Part shown: positions 7,330 to 15,916 of the stretch, piece after piece
Position numbering within the stretch: position 1 is the stretch's first letter
How the letters are laid out: every line of letters begins with the position of its first letter
Origin: Streptacidiphilus jiangxiensis
Lineage (GTDB): Bacteria; Actinomycetota; Actinomycetes; Streptomycetales; Streptomycetaceae
DNA length: 64,000 nucleotides
Direction: 5' to 3'
NCBI RefSeq assembly: GCF_900109465.1
Contig: NZ_FOAZ01000003.1
Location: 434,001-498,000 of the forward strand
The notes under the pieces: model-generated
Database searches by the model: none
The model's input: the letters and a program-made list of their open reading frames with translations, nothing else
Told to the model about the DNA's origin: nothing
Made by a program: the position numbers and the translations under genes

Positions 7330-8469
7330 GTGGACCTGGCCCACGATCCCGCCGTCGAGTCCTTCCGCGCCGAGGCGCGCGCCTGGCTCGCCGACCATGT
7401 CCCCGCCGCCCCGCTGCCCTCCCTGGAGACCCGCGAGGGCTTCGCCGCCCACCGGGCCTGGGAGGCCGAACTCGCCGCCGACCGCTGGTCGGTGGTCTCC
7501 TGGCCGGAACGCTACGGCGGGCGCGGCGCGGACATCATGCGCTGGCTCGTCTTCGAGGAGGAGTACTACGCGGCGGGGGCGCCCGGGCGGGTCTCCCAGA
7601 ACGGCATCAACCTGCTCGCGCCCACCCTCTTCGACCACGGCACCGAGGAGCAGCGCGCCCGGATCCTGCCGCCGATGGCCCGTGGCGAGGTGATCTGGGC
7701 GCAGGCCTGGTCGGAGCCGGAGTCCGGCTCCGACCTGGCCTCGCTCCGCTCGCGCGCCGTGCGCACGGACGGCGGCTGGCTGCTCAGCGGCCAGAAGACC
7801 TGGTCGTCCCGGGCCGCCTTCGCGGAGCGGGCGTTCGGGCTCTTCCGCAACGAACCGGGCCTGGCAAAGCCGCACCTGGGCCTCACCTACCTGATGTTCG
7901 ACCTGCACGCGCCGGGCGTCACGGTCCGGCCGATCGGGCGGCTGGACGGCAAGCCCGCGTTCGCGGAGCTCTTCCTCGACGAGGTGTTCGTGCCGGACGA
8001 GGACGTGATCGGGGCGCCGGGCGAGGGCTGGCGGGTCGCGATGAGCACGGCGGGCAACGAACGCGGCCTGACACTGCGCTCGCCCGGCCGCTTCCTCGCC
8101 GCCGCCCGACGGCTCGCCGCCCAGTGGGACGCCTGCGACCGCGACCCCGCCGTCGCGGACCGGGTGGCCGACGCGCTCATCGGCGCCCGCGCCTACCAGC
8201 TCTTCACCTACGCGGGCGCGTCCCGCTTCGCCGCGGGCGACGCGATCGGCCCCGAGTCCAGCCTGAACAAGGTGTTCTGGTCCGAGTACGACATCGCGCT
8301 GCACGAGGCCGCGCTCGACCTGCTCGGCCCGGACGCCGAACGCGCCGACGGTCCCTGGGCGGAGAGCTGGGTCTTCTCCCTGGCCGGACCGATCTACGCG
8401 GGAACCAACGAGATCCAGCGCGACATCATCGCCGAGCGCCTGCTCGGACTCCCCAAAGGACGGCGGTAA
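7330..8469 (+). CDS. Acyl-CoA dehydrogenase, FadE31-like
   Basis: A flavin-dependent acyl-CoA dehydrogenase of 379 aa. Visible are WAQAWSEPESGSDLASLRS (FAD-binding middle domain) near residue 120, SGQKTWSSRAAF, and the C-terminal GPIYAGTNEIQRDIIAERLL. The pattern resembles mycobacterial FadE31, which works as the larger partner of a heterotetramer with FadE32 or FadE33. The next gene, two bases downstream, encodes a shorter dehydrogenase and fits the partner role. GTG start at 7330 with GGAGG nine bases upstream. Likely substrate is a side-chain or diacid CoA from HIP breakdown (inferred). Confidence 0.8.
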   Translation: MDLAHDPAVESFRAEARAWLADHVPAAPLPSLETREGFAAHRAWEAELAADRWSVVSWPERYGGRGADIMRWLVFEEEYYAAGAPGRVSQNGINLLAPTLFDHGTEEQRARILPPMARGEVIWAQAWSEPESGSDLASLRSRAVRTDGGWLLSGQKTWSSRAAFAERAFGLFRNEPGLAKPHLGLTYLMFDLHAPGVTVRPIGRLDGKPAFAELFLDEVFVPDEDVIGAPGEGWRVAMSTAGNERGLTLRSPGRFLAAARRLAAQWDACDRDPAVADRVADALIGARAYQLFTYAGASRFAAGDAIGPESSLNKVFWSEYDIALHEAALDLLGPDAERADGPWAESWVFSLAGPIYAGTNEIQRDIIAERLLGLPKGRR

Positions 8470-8471
8470 CG

Positions 8472-9464
8472 GTGCGCTTCCTCCTCGACGCCGAGCAGCG
8501 GGAGTTCGCCCGCACCCTGGACGCCCTCCTCGGTGCGGCCGACACCCCGGCCGTCGCCCGCGCCTGGTCCCGCGGCGACCACACCCCGGGCCGCGTCCTG
8601 TGGGCGCGCCTCGCGGAGGCCGGCGTCTTCGCCCTGGCCGTCCCGGAGGAGTTCGACGGCGCGGGCCTGCTGCCGCTGGAGCTCACCCTCGCCTTCGAGG
8701 CCCTCGGCCGGCACGCGGTGCCGGGCCCGGCCGTCGAGACGATCGCGTCGTCGCTGCTGCTGGCGAGCCTTGCCGAACTCGGCGACGTCGTCCCGGCCAA
8801 GGCCTGGCTGCCCCGCCTCGCCTGCGGAACCGGGCTCGCCACCCTCCGGGCGGACGCGCCCGCCGCACTTCGCGCGCCCTACGCACTCGACGCCGACGCG
8901 GCCGACCTGCGTCTCGTGGTCGCAGGGGACCAGCTGTGGCGGGCTGCCGAGGCCGGCGCCGCCGTGGCGTCGCACGATCCCGCGCGGCGGCTCTTCGCGA
9001 CCGCCGCGCGCGGCGAGCTGCTGGCCGCCGGACCACACGTCGCGGCGGCGGCGGAACGGGCGTGGGCGTGGGCCACGCTGGCGACCGCCGCCCAGGCGCT
9101 CGGCGTCGGGCGGGCCCTGCTGGAGCGGACCGTCGGGTACGTGCGGGAACGGCGCCAGTTCGGGGTGGCGATCGGCACCTTCCAGGCGGTCAAGCACCGT
9201 CTCGCGGACGTCCTGATCGCGCTGGAGTTCGCGCGACCGCTGCTGCACGCCGCCGCGCTCTCGCTCGACCCGGTCGAGATCGCCATGGCCAAGGTCGCCT
9301 GCGGCGAGGCGGGTTGGGCGGCGGCCCGCGCCGCCCTGCAGCTGCACGGCGCCGTCGGCTACACCGAGGAGCTGGACCTGTCCCTGTGGCTGCGCAAGGC
9401 GCGCCCGCTGCGGGACGCCTGGGGGACTCCCGCCGCCTGCCGCGCCCGCGTGCTCGCGGGCTGA
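8472..9464 (+). CDS. Small acyl-CoA dehydrogenase subunit, FadE32/FadE33-like
   Basis: A 330-aa acyl-CoA dehydrogenase-family protein, shorter than the usual 380-400. The N-terminus (FLLDAEQREFARTLDALLGAADTPAV) and C-terminal helices (YVRERRQFGVAIGTFQAVKH, LQLHGAVGYTEELDLSLWLRKA) are recognisable. The middle FAD-binding beta domain is eroded: no T-EP-GSD motif is visible. This is typical of the beta partner in split alpha2-beta2 dehydrogenases of steroid catabolism. GTG start lies two bases after the preceding stop, implying a complex. Earlier in-frame extension overlaps the upstream gene and is rejected. Confidence 0.77.
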   Translation: MRFLLDAEQREFARTLDALLGAADTPAVARAWSRGDHTPGRVLWARLAEAGVFALAVPEEFDGAGLLPLELTLAFEALGRHAVPGPAVETIASSLLLASLAELGDVVPAKAWLPRLACGTGLATLRADAPAALRAPYALDADAADLRLVVAGDQLWRAAEAGAAVASHDPARRLFATAARGELLAAGPHVAAAAERAWAWATLATAAQALGVGRALLERTVGYVRERRQFGVAIGTFQAVKHRLADVLIALEFARPLLHAAALSLDPVEIAMAKVACGEAGWAAARAALQLHGAVGYTEELDLSLWLRKARPLRDAWGTPAACRARVLAG

Positions 9465-9468
9465 GCGG

Positions 9469-9876
9469 TCAGTTCCAGGCCGAGGGGTGCTTGCGCTCCG
9501 GCATCTCCGGCTCGAACCACTCCAGCGACGCCCTCCGGAACCGCTTCCGCGCCGCCCACAGCCCCAGCGCCCCGCGCGCGGCCACCGGCAGCAGCGCGGC
9601 CCCGAGGAGCGCCGCGAGCCGCCAGGCCTCCGTCCAGCCGCCCCACCCGAGGGTGCCGTCCCGGTGCTCGACGAACCCGTCGAAGCAGAGCCAGAAGACC
9701 GGAGTGATCACCAGCGCCGCCCGCAGGCCGCTGCCCCGCCGGGAGACGGCGACACAGGCCGCGCCCACCAGCACCAGGCCGACCACCGCGTGCTTGGGCG
9801 TCGTCACCGCACCGGCCAGCACCGACGCCACGAGCGCGACGCCGAAGGCCACGACGAAGAGCAGGGGCGTCGGCAT
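9469..9876 (-). CDS. Membrane protein, three or four helices
   Basis: About 135 residues from an ATG at 9876, beginning MPTPLLFVVAFGVALVA. Hydrophobic segments around residues 4-20, 28-45, 52-70 and 90-112 suggest a polytopic membrane protein resembling the four-helix DUF4118/KdpD-like type, but I do not firmly recognise a family. The tail (KRFRRASLEWFEPEMPERKHPS) is charged and cytoplasmic in appearance. No clear ribosome binding site precedes 9876; an in-frame GTG about 27 bases upstream is an alternative. It converges on the FadE pair with a 4-base gap and has no visible link to it. Confidence 0.6.
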   Translation of the reverse strand: MPTPLLFVVAFGVALVASVLAGAVTTPKHAVVGLVLVGAACVAVSRRGSGLRAALVITPVFWLCFDGFVEHRDGTLGWGGWTEAWRLAALLGAALLPVAARGALGLWAARKRFRRASLEWFEPEMPERKHPSAWN

Positions 9877-10039
9877 CGACGCGGGAGCGGATTCCTCGAA
9901 CACCTGGCCATCACACCGGTATCCCGCAGGCGCTCCGCGCAATCTTGACGGCTTCCATACGCGAGCCCGCCGCATCTATACGTCGCCCTAGCAGCGGCGG
10001 GTCAGTTGCACGCGCCCCTGGCGGCTGCGCCCCCTGGGG

Positions 10040-11899
10040 TCACCCGTGGAGTCGCAGCCGGAGTCGGCAGACCGTGGCGTCGGTGCCGCGGCGGACCGCG
10101 CGGCTGATCAGCGCGCCGCGCTGGTTGTGGAGCGGCCAGGTCCACCAGTGCTCCGGTTCGACCTCGGGCACCAGGACCGTGACGCGGTCGTAGCGGTGGT
10201 CGCCCTGCGCGCCCAGGTCGCGGACGTACCGGACGAGCGGGCGGGCCAGTTCGCGGCGGGCGGAGGGGATCTCGACCAGCGGCACCCCGGGCCGCCACAG
10301 CTCCCAGTCGCGGCGCAGCGCCTCGGCCGCCGTCCGTTCCTCCGCGTCGGCCTCGCCCGGGACGACGGTGACCGCGACGACCTCGTCGCCGAGGGAGACC
10401 GCCGCCGACAGCGCCTCGCGCGTCAGGCGTGACAGCGCCCCGACGGGCACGACCACCAGCGAGTGCCGCGGCTCCGGCGCGGCCGGGACGACGCCGAGTT
10501 CGAGCTTCGCGCCGATGCGGGCGTAGCCGCGCCGCACGGCGGTGAAGAGCAGGACCAGCAGGGGCAGCAGGGTGACGACCAGCCAGGCGCCCTCGGTGAA
10601 CTTGGTCAGCGTCTCGACCACCGTCGCCGCCGCGGTCAGCAGCGCGCCGAAGCCGTTCATCAGGGCCTTGCCGCGCCAGCCGGCGCAGCGCGCGAGCCAC
10701 CAGTGCCGGACCATGCCGACCTGGGCGATGGTGAAGCCGACGAAGACGCCGATGGCGAAGAGCGGGACGAGGCTGTTCACGTCGCCGCCGGAGGCGACCA
10801 GCAGCACCGCCGAGGCGCCGGCCAGCGCGAGCACGCCGTGGCGGTAGACCTGGTGGTCGGCGCGGAGCGCGAAGACGTGCGGCAGGTGGTGGTCACGGGC
10901 CAGCAGGCGCAGCAGCACGGGCAGGCCGCCGAAGGAGGTGTTCGCGGCGAGCGCGAGCAGCAGCATGGTGGCGAACTGCACCAGGTAGAAGAGGAACCCG
11001 TGGCCGAAGGAGGCGTCGGTCAGCTGAGCCAGCACGGTGACGCCCTCGACGGGCTGCAGGTGGAAGCGCCCGATCAGGACGGCCAGGCCGATCAGCATGA
11101 CGCCGAGCAGCCCGCCGAGCGCGATCTCGGTGTGCTGGGCGCGCTTGACGCGCGGCACGCGGAACGAGGGCACCGCGTTGGCGATCGCCTCGACTCCGGT
11201 CAGCGCGGAGCAGCCGGAGGCGAAGGCGCGCAGGAGCAGCAGCACGCCGACGGAGGTGGCGTTCGAGGCGACGACCGAGGCGTGCCCGGCGGCGAGCTGA
11301 CCCACCGGGTGCGCGCGGAAGAGGCCCACGACGACGACGCCCAGGACGGAGGCGACGAACACGACCGTCGGGATCATGAAGGCGCGCGCCGACTCGGCGA
11401 TGCCGCGCAGGTTGATCGCGGTGACGAGCCCCAGCACCGCCAGGCAGATCCACACCCGCTGGTCGTAGAGCGCGGGGAACGCCGAGGTCAGCGCGGCCAC
11501 ACCGGCGGTGACGGAGACCGCGACGTTCAGCACGTAGTCGACGACCAGCGACGCGGCCGCGACCAGCGCGGTGCGGTGGCCCAGGTGGGCCTTGGCCACC
11601 GCGTAGGAGCCGCCGCCGTCGGGGAAGGCGGCGATCACCTGGCGGTAGGAGAAGGTCAGCACGGCCAGCAGCGCGGCGATGGCCAGCGTCACCGGGAGGG
11701 TGAAGCCGAGCCCGTGCGCGCCGGCCGTGGCCAGCACCAGCACGATCGCCTCGGGGCCGTAGGCCACGGACGCCATGGCGTCCAGCGAGAGCGCGGCCAG
11801 GCCGCCGAGCGCCGAGAGGCGGTGCTTCTCGGCCGGGTCGGCGGCCTCGGGTATCGGATGCGGTGCGGACTCTTCGGTGGCGGCCGTGGTTGCCGACAT
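10040..11899 (-). CDS. APC-family permease, KimA-like, variant ion site
   Basis: A 619-aa APC-superfamily transporter with about 12 membrane helices followed by a ~130-aa cytoplasmic domain, the layout of the Bacillus K+ importer KimA. Counterparts of KimA potassium-site residues are D40 (LSLDAMASVAY), Y47, D121 (VVDYVLNVAVSV) and S129, but the threonine expected at 125 is asparagine. The C-terminal domain (LVVVPVGALSRLTREAL, VLVPEVEPEHWWTWPLHNQ) is the soluble domain shared with the divergent paralogue at 12106. A leading tail of about 30 polar residues precedes helix 1. Potassium transport is inferred; the substitution could change substrate or coupling. Confidence 0.82.
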   Translation of the reverse strand: MSATTAATEESAPHPIPEAADPAEKHRLSALGGLAALSLDAMASVAYGPEAIVLVLATAGAHGLGFTLPVTLAIAALLAVLTFSYRQVIAAFPDGGGSYAVAKAHLGHRTALVAAASLVVDYVLNVAVSVTAGVAALTSAFPALYDQRVWICLAVLGLVTAINLRGIAESARAFMIPTVVFVASVLGVVVVGLFRAHPVGQLAAGHASVVASNATSVGVLLLLRAFASGCSALTGVEAIANAVPSFRVPRVKRAQHTEIALGGLLGVMLIGLAVLIGRFHLQPVEGVTVLAQLTDASFGHGFLFYLVQFATMLLLALAANTSFGGLPVLLRLLARDHHLPHVFALRADHQVYRHGVLALAGASAVLLVASGGDVNSLVPLFAIGVFVGFTIAQVGMVRHWWLARCAGWRGKALMNGFGALLTAAATVVETLTKFTEGAWLVVTLLPLLVLLFTAVRRGYARIGAKLELGVVPAAPEPRHSLVVVPVGALSRLTREALSAAVSLGDEVVAVTVVPGEADAEERTAAEALRRDWELWRPGVPLVEIPSARRELARPLVRYVRDLGAQGDHRYDRVTVLVPEVEPEHWWTWPLHNQRGALISRAVRRGTDATVCRLRLRLHG

Positions 11900-12093
11900 G
11901 ACCCCTCCCGGGGAACGGTGCGTCGTTCTCGTCGTCCTGACGAGTTCTCATCGTGGCGGCGCCGTCCGAGGCGGGCGAGCCTTCCTGACGGTCCTCTAAC
12001 GCCTCCCCTCCGGGCCGCTACGTGATCCTGACGCGGGTGACCCCTCAGCCCGGTGGCTGCGTGCCGGTATGACCCGAGATATCCGTTATCCCC

Positions 12094-12099
12094 TAGTCT
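12094..12099 (+). promoter_or_regulatory. -10 element, probably leaderless KimA-like gene
   Basis: TAGTCT ends six bases before the GTG at 12106, which places transcription start at or next to the start codon. No Shine-Dalgarno sequence precedes that GTG, consistent with a leaderless message. Confidence 0.5.
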
Positions 12100-12105
12100 C
12101 GGTTC

Positions 12106-14124
12106 GTGGTGAACATCCCTCAGGTGGTGAAGCGGCTGCTGATCGGCCGGGCGATGCGCAGTGAGGAACTCGGCGAGACGCTGCTGCCCAAACGGATCGC
12201 GCTGCCGATCTTCGCGTCCGACCCGCTCTCCTCGGTCGCGTACGCCACTCAGGAGATCCTGCTGGTGCTGACGATCGGCGGCACCGCGTTTCTCTACCTG
12301 ACGCCGTGGATCGGCCTCGGTGTCGTCGTGCTGATGGCCGTCGTGGTGCTCTCCTACCGCCAGGTCGTGCACGCCTACCCGAGCGGCGGCGGCTCCTACG
12401 AGGTGGTCTCCCGCAACCTCGGCGCCAATGCCGGGCTGGTGGTGGCCGCGGCCCTGCTGGTCGACTACGTGATGACGGTCGCCGTCTCGGTCGCCTCCGG
12501 CGTGGACAACATCATCTCGGCGTTCACGGCGCTGGCGCCCTACCGGGTGCCGATGGCCGTGGTCTTCGTGGTGCTGCTGGCGGCGGTGAACCTGCGCGGG
12601 GTCCGCGAGTCCGGCAAGGCCTTCGCGACGCCGACCTACCTCTTCATCGCCGGCATCCTGCTGATGATCGTCACCGGGTTCGTCAAGATGGCCTTCGGGC
12701 ACAACCCGGTCGCCTCCAGCGCGAAGTACCCGATCACCCCGACGGACCACAACAACACCCTCACCGGCTTCGCGCTGCTGATGCTCGCGCTCCGGGCCTT
12801 CGCCTCCGGCTGTACCGCGCTGACCGGCGTCGAGGCGATCTCCAACGGCGTGCCGGCCTTCCGCAAGCCCAAGAGCAGGAACGCCGCGCAGACCATGGCG
12901 GCGATGGGCATCACCGCTGTGGTGATGTTCTCCGGGATCACGGTTCTGGCGCTCACCTCGAAGATCCACATCACCAGTGACGGCTGCCAGCTGGTCGGCT
13001 TTCCCGACTGCGGCAGCGCGCCGCAGCAGACCGTCATCGCCCAGCTCGCCGCGGCGATCTTCGGCGGCGACCACAGCGTGCTCTTCTACTACATCCAGGC
13101 GGCCACCGCGCTGGTCCTGGTCCTGGCCGCGAACACCGCCTTCAACGGCTTCCCGCTGCTCTCCTCGATCCTCGCCCAGCACAGCTACCTGCCGCGCCAG
13201 CTGCACACCCGCGGCGACCGGCTCGCCTTCTCCAACGGCATCCTCGCGCTGGCGCTGGTCAACGTCGCCCTGCTGGTGGCCTACAAGGCGGACGTCACCA
13301 ACCTGATCCACCTCTACATCCTCGGCGTCTTCACCTCGTTCACGCTCTCCCAGATCGGCATGGTCCGGCACTGGAACGAGCTGCTGCGTGGCGAGAGCGA
13401 CGCGAAGGTGCGCGCCGGGGCGCACCGCTCACGGATCATCAACGGATTCGGGGCGTGCGTCACCGCGCTGGTCCTGGTCATCGTCATGGCGACCAAGTTC
13501 ACCCAAGGCGCGTGGCTGGCCGTGGTCGCGGCGATCTTCCTCTACGTCAACATGAAGGCCATCCACCGCCACTACGACGAGGTCTCCGACGAGCTGGCCG
13601 TCGAGGACCCCTCGATGGAGAGCGCCCGCCCCGCCCGCGTCCACGGCGTGGTCCTGGTCTCGAAGCTGCACAAGGCCACCCTGCGCGCCATCGGCTACGC
13701 CGAGGCGCTGCGCCCGGACGTCCTGGAGGCGGTGACCGCGGCGGTCGACCGCGGGGAGGCGCTCGAGCTGGAGCGGCAGTGGGGCGAGTTCGACATCGAC
13801 ATCCCGCTCAAGGTCCTCGACTCGCCGTTCCGCGAGATCACCAAGCCGGTCGTCTCCTACGTGCGGAACCTGCGCAAGCAGTCCCCGCGGGACGCGGTCG
13901 CCGTCTTCATCCCCGAGTACGTCGTCGGCCACTGGTGGGAGCAGCCGCTGCACAACCAGTCCGCGCTGTGGCTCAAGAGCCGGCTGCTGTTCATGCCGGG
14001 CGTGATGGTCATCAGCGTGCCCTGGCAGCTCTCCTCGTCCCGCGGCGCCGGCGGCCCCGCCCGCCGCGCGCCCGGCGCGGTCCGCCGGGGCGAGCCCAGC
14101 CCGCTCACGCCGCCGCGGCGCTGA
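12106..14124 (+). CDS. APC-family permease, KimA-like potassium importer
   Basis: A 672-aa membrane transporter. Residues corresponding to the KimA potassium site are all present at a constant offset of +3: D39 and Y46 in FASDPLSSVAYATQEIL, D120, T124 and S128 in LLVDYVMTVAVSVASG. About 12 helices run to residue ~480, then a soluble C-terminal domain (VLVSKLHKATLRAIGYAEAL, AVFIPEYVVGHWWEQPLHNQ). In Bacillus, KimA imports K+ with protons and is inhibited by c-di-AMP through this domain; that regulation is only inferred here. Divergent from its paralogue across 206 bases. No c-di-AMP riboswitch was recognised between them. Confidence 0.85.
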   Translation: MVNIPQVVKRLLIGRAMRSEELGETLLPKRIALPIFASDPLSSVAYATQEILLVLTIGGTAFLYLTPWIGLGVVVLMAVVVLSYRQVVHAYPSGGGSYEVVSRNLGANAGLVVAAALLVDYVMTVAVSVASGVDNIISAFTALAPYRVPMAVVFVVLLAAVNLRGVRESGKAFATPTYLFIAGILLMIVTGFVKMAFGHNPVASSAKYPITPTDHNNTLTGFALLMLALRAFASGCTALTGVEAISNGVPAFRKPKSRNAAQTMAAMGITAVVMFSGITVLALTSKIHITSDGCQLVGFPDCGSAPQQTVIAQLAAAIFGGDHSVLFYYIQAATALVLVLAANTAFNGFPLLSSILAQHSYLPRQLHTRGDRLAFSNGILALALVNVALLVAYKADVTNLIHLYILGVFTSFTLSQIGMVRHWNELLRGESDAKVRAGAHRSRIINGFGACVTALVLVIVMATKFTQGAWLAVVAAIFLYVNMKAIHRHYDEVSDELAVEDPSMESARPARVHGVVLVSKLHKATLRAIGYAEALRPDVLEAVTAAVDRGEALELERQWGEFDIDIPLKVLDSPFREITKPVVSYVRNLRKQSPRDAVAVFIPEYVVGHWWEQPLHNQSALWLKSRLLFMPGVMVISVPWQLSSSRGAGGPARRAPGAVRRGEPSPLTPPRR

Positions 14125-14130
14125 GGCGGC

Positions 14131-14505
14131 TCAGGCCTCGGTGCCGCCGACGCGCAGGTGGGCGACGTGGTAGACGGCCTGGTCCAGCAGGGCCGAGACG
14201 TGGTCGTCGTAGAGCGCGTACACCACCGACCGCCCCTGCCGCTCGCGCACGACCAGTCCGAGGTTGCGCAGCAGCCGCAGCTGGTGCGAGCAGGAGGACT
14301 GCTCCATCTCGACGTCGGCGGCGAGCTCACTGGGCGTGCAGGGGCCCTGCCGCAGCCGCGACAGGATCCGCAGGCGCGACGGGGTCGCCAGGGCCTGGAG
14401 CGTGTTCGCGACCCTCTCCGCCTCGCCCGCGTCCAGCGCGGGCGAGGCGGGGGCGTCGTGTTCGCCCGCGTCGGGGGCGGCGGCTCTGGAGACCATGGTT
14501 TTCAT
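14131..14505 (-). CDS. ArsR/SmtB-family metal-sensing repressor
   Basis: A 124-aa winged-helix repressor. The HTH is LATPSRLRILSRL through ELAADVEMEQSSCSHQLRLL, and the beta wing is VVRERQGRSVVYAL. The last helix carries D100, H102, H113 and H116, spaced D-x-H-x10-H-x2-H, the alpha-5 site of CzrA-type zinc/cobalt sensors. One cysteine (C72) sits in the recognition helix without the CxC of arsenic or lead sensors. Start ATG 14505, with ATG 14496 as an alternative. It converges on the KimA-like gene; no metal exporter is adjacent, so the regulated gene is unknown. Confidence 0.85.
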   Translation of the reverse strand: MKTMVSRAAAPDAGEHDAPASPALDAGEAERVANTLQALATPSRLRILSRLRQGPCTPSELAADVEMEQSSCSHQLRLLRNLGLVVRERQGRSVVYALYDDHVSALLDQAVYHVAHLRVGGTEA

Positions 14506-14815
14506 CGTACTCAGCACACTGCCGCCCGCCTGCCGTCCCGTACCTCCCGAGCCCGGTGGCGGCTGGGGGCGTAGGGGGGAACGGTGCCGCGCGGGGGCCC
14601 GCCCGGCCTGGCCCGTCCGTCGGCCGGTGGCGGCTGCGGGCGCAGGGGGGACGGTGCTGCGCGGGGGCCCACCCGGCCCGGGCGGGCCGGCTTGTGGCCG
14701 GGGCCTTGGGGGTTCCGGAGCGCCCGCGACGCGAGGGTGCGGGGGCGGCGCGCGGCGCCGGCCGGGATGCGCGCACCGGCTGCGGGCCCGTGGGCGGCGG
14801 TGCGAAGCTGACGGT
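14506..14815. other. 310-bp gap with an imperfect direct repeat
   Basis: No convincing gene is visible between the ArsR gene and the divergent P1 peptidase. The gap is extremely GC-rich and G-rich on the plus strand. A ~56-bp segment at 14553-14608 recurs at 14624-14678 with one gap and four mismatches. Promoters of both flanking genes must lie here, but no clear -35/-10 pair was found. Confidence 0.5.
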
Positions 14816-15865
14816 ATGGCAGACGACGCGGGCGCGACCTCGAACACCCTCACCGACGTCCCCGGGTTCCGGGTCGGGCACGCCCAGCGGGTCGGGGGTG
14901 GGGCGCTGACCGGGGTGACCGTCGTGCTCGCGCCCGCGGGTGGGGCCGTCGCGGGAGTGGACGTGCGCGGTGGCGGGCCCGGGACGCGGGAGACGGACGC
15001 GCTGGACCCGCGCAACCTGGTGCCGCGGGTGGACGCGGTCGTGCTGACGGGCGGCAGCGCCTTCGGGTTGGACGCCGCCGGAGGCGTCGTCGCCTGGCTG
15101 GAGGAGCAGGGGCGCGGGTTCCGCGTCGGCCCGGAGCCGTCGCAGGTGGTGCCGGTGGTGCCGACCGCCGCGCTGTTCGACCTGGGGCGCGGCGGTGACT
15201 GGCACGCCCGCCCCGACGCCGCCCTCGGCCGTGCCGCCGCCGAGGCGGCCGGCGCGGCGGGCCACGCGCCCGTCGCGCTGGGCAACGTCGGCGCGGGGAC
15301 GGGCGCCGTCGCGGGCGGGCTCAAGGGCGGGATCGGCAGTGCGTCGGTGCGGCTGCCGTCCGGCGTCACCGTCGGCGCGCTCGTCGCCGTCAACGCCGTC
15401 GGTTCCGCCGTCGACCCGGTCACGGGTGAGCTCTACGCCGCCCGCTTCGGGCAGCCGGGCGAGTTCCCCGAGCTCCACGCCGAGCCGGCGGCGGCCCCGG
15501 CCGAGGGGCCGTCACTCAACACCACCCTGGCCGTCGTCGCCACCGACACCACGCTGACCAAGGCCCAGGCCCACAAGCTCGCCGGGACCTCCCACGACGG
15601 CCTCGCCCGTGCGCTGCGTCCGGTGCACCTGCTCTCCGACGGCGACACCGTCTTCGCCCTGGCCTCCGGCGCCCGGCCGCTCCCCGTCCCGGAGGGGGAC
15701 CCTGCCTTCGCCGTCCACGTCGAGGCCGCGGCGCTGAACGAGCTCTACGCGGCGGCCGCCGACGCCGTCACCCGGGCCGTCGGTCGGGCCATGCTGGCGG
15801 CCGAGACCGTCGGCGAGTTCCACAGCTTTCGGGACAAGTGTGCGAACAGGCCGAATTGCGGGTGA
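14816..15865 (+). CDS. P1 family peptidase (DmpA/L-aminopeptidase type)
   Basis: An Ntn-type self-processing aminopeptidase homologue of 349 aa. The N-terminal signature TDVPGFRVGHAQ is at residues 13-24, the glycine-rich VVLTGGSAFGLDAAGGVVAWL near residue 80, and GNVGAGTGAVAGGLKGGIG near residue 160. The predicted autocleavage and nucleophile region is SLNTTLAVVATDTTLTKAQ near residue 232, where the family cleaves before a Ser/Thr. No signal peptide is visible, so it is probably cytoplasmic. ATG at 14816; the longer in-frame extension through the G-rich upstream gap lacks gene-like composition. Peptide substrate unknown. Confidence 0.85.
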   Translation: MADDAGATSNTLTDVPGFRVGHAQRVGGGALTGVTVVLAPAGGAVAGVDVRGGGPGTRETDALDPRNLVPRVDAVVLTGGSAFGLDAAGGVVAWLEEQGRGFRVGPEPSQVVPVVPTAALFDLGRGGDWHARPDAALGRAAAEAAGAAGHAPVALGNVGAGTGAVAGGLKGGIGSASVRLPSGVTVGALVAVNAVGSAVDPVTGELYAARFGQPGEFPELHAEPAAAPAEGPSLNTTLAVVATDTTLTKAQAHKLAGTSHDGLARALRPVHLLSDGDTVFALASGARPLPVPEGDPAFAVHVEAAALNELYAAAADAVTRAVGRAMLAAETVGEFHSFRDKCANRPNCG

Positions 15866-15916
15866 TCGTACGTCAAAGCCCTGCCATCCGTGCGCGAGCC
15901 GTCCCACACTGACTGC

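Noticed and set aside
6418..8304. A 628-codon minus-strand frame opposite the hydratase and FadE genes
   Set aside because: Shadow of two well-recognised plus-strand enzymes.
11900..12105. c-di-AMP (ydaO-type) riboswitch between the KimA-like genes
   Set aside because: KimA genes elsewhere can be under this riboswitch, but the conserved core was not recognisable and the plus-strand gene looks leaderless.
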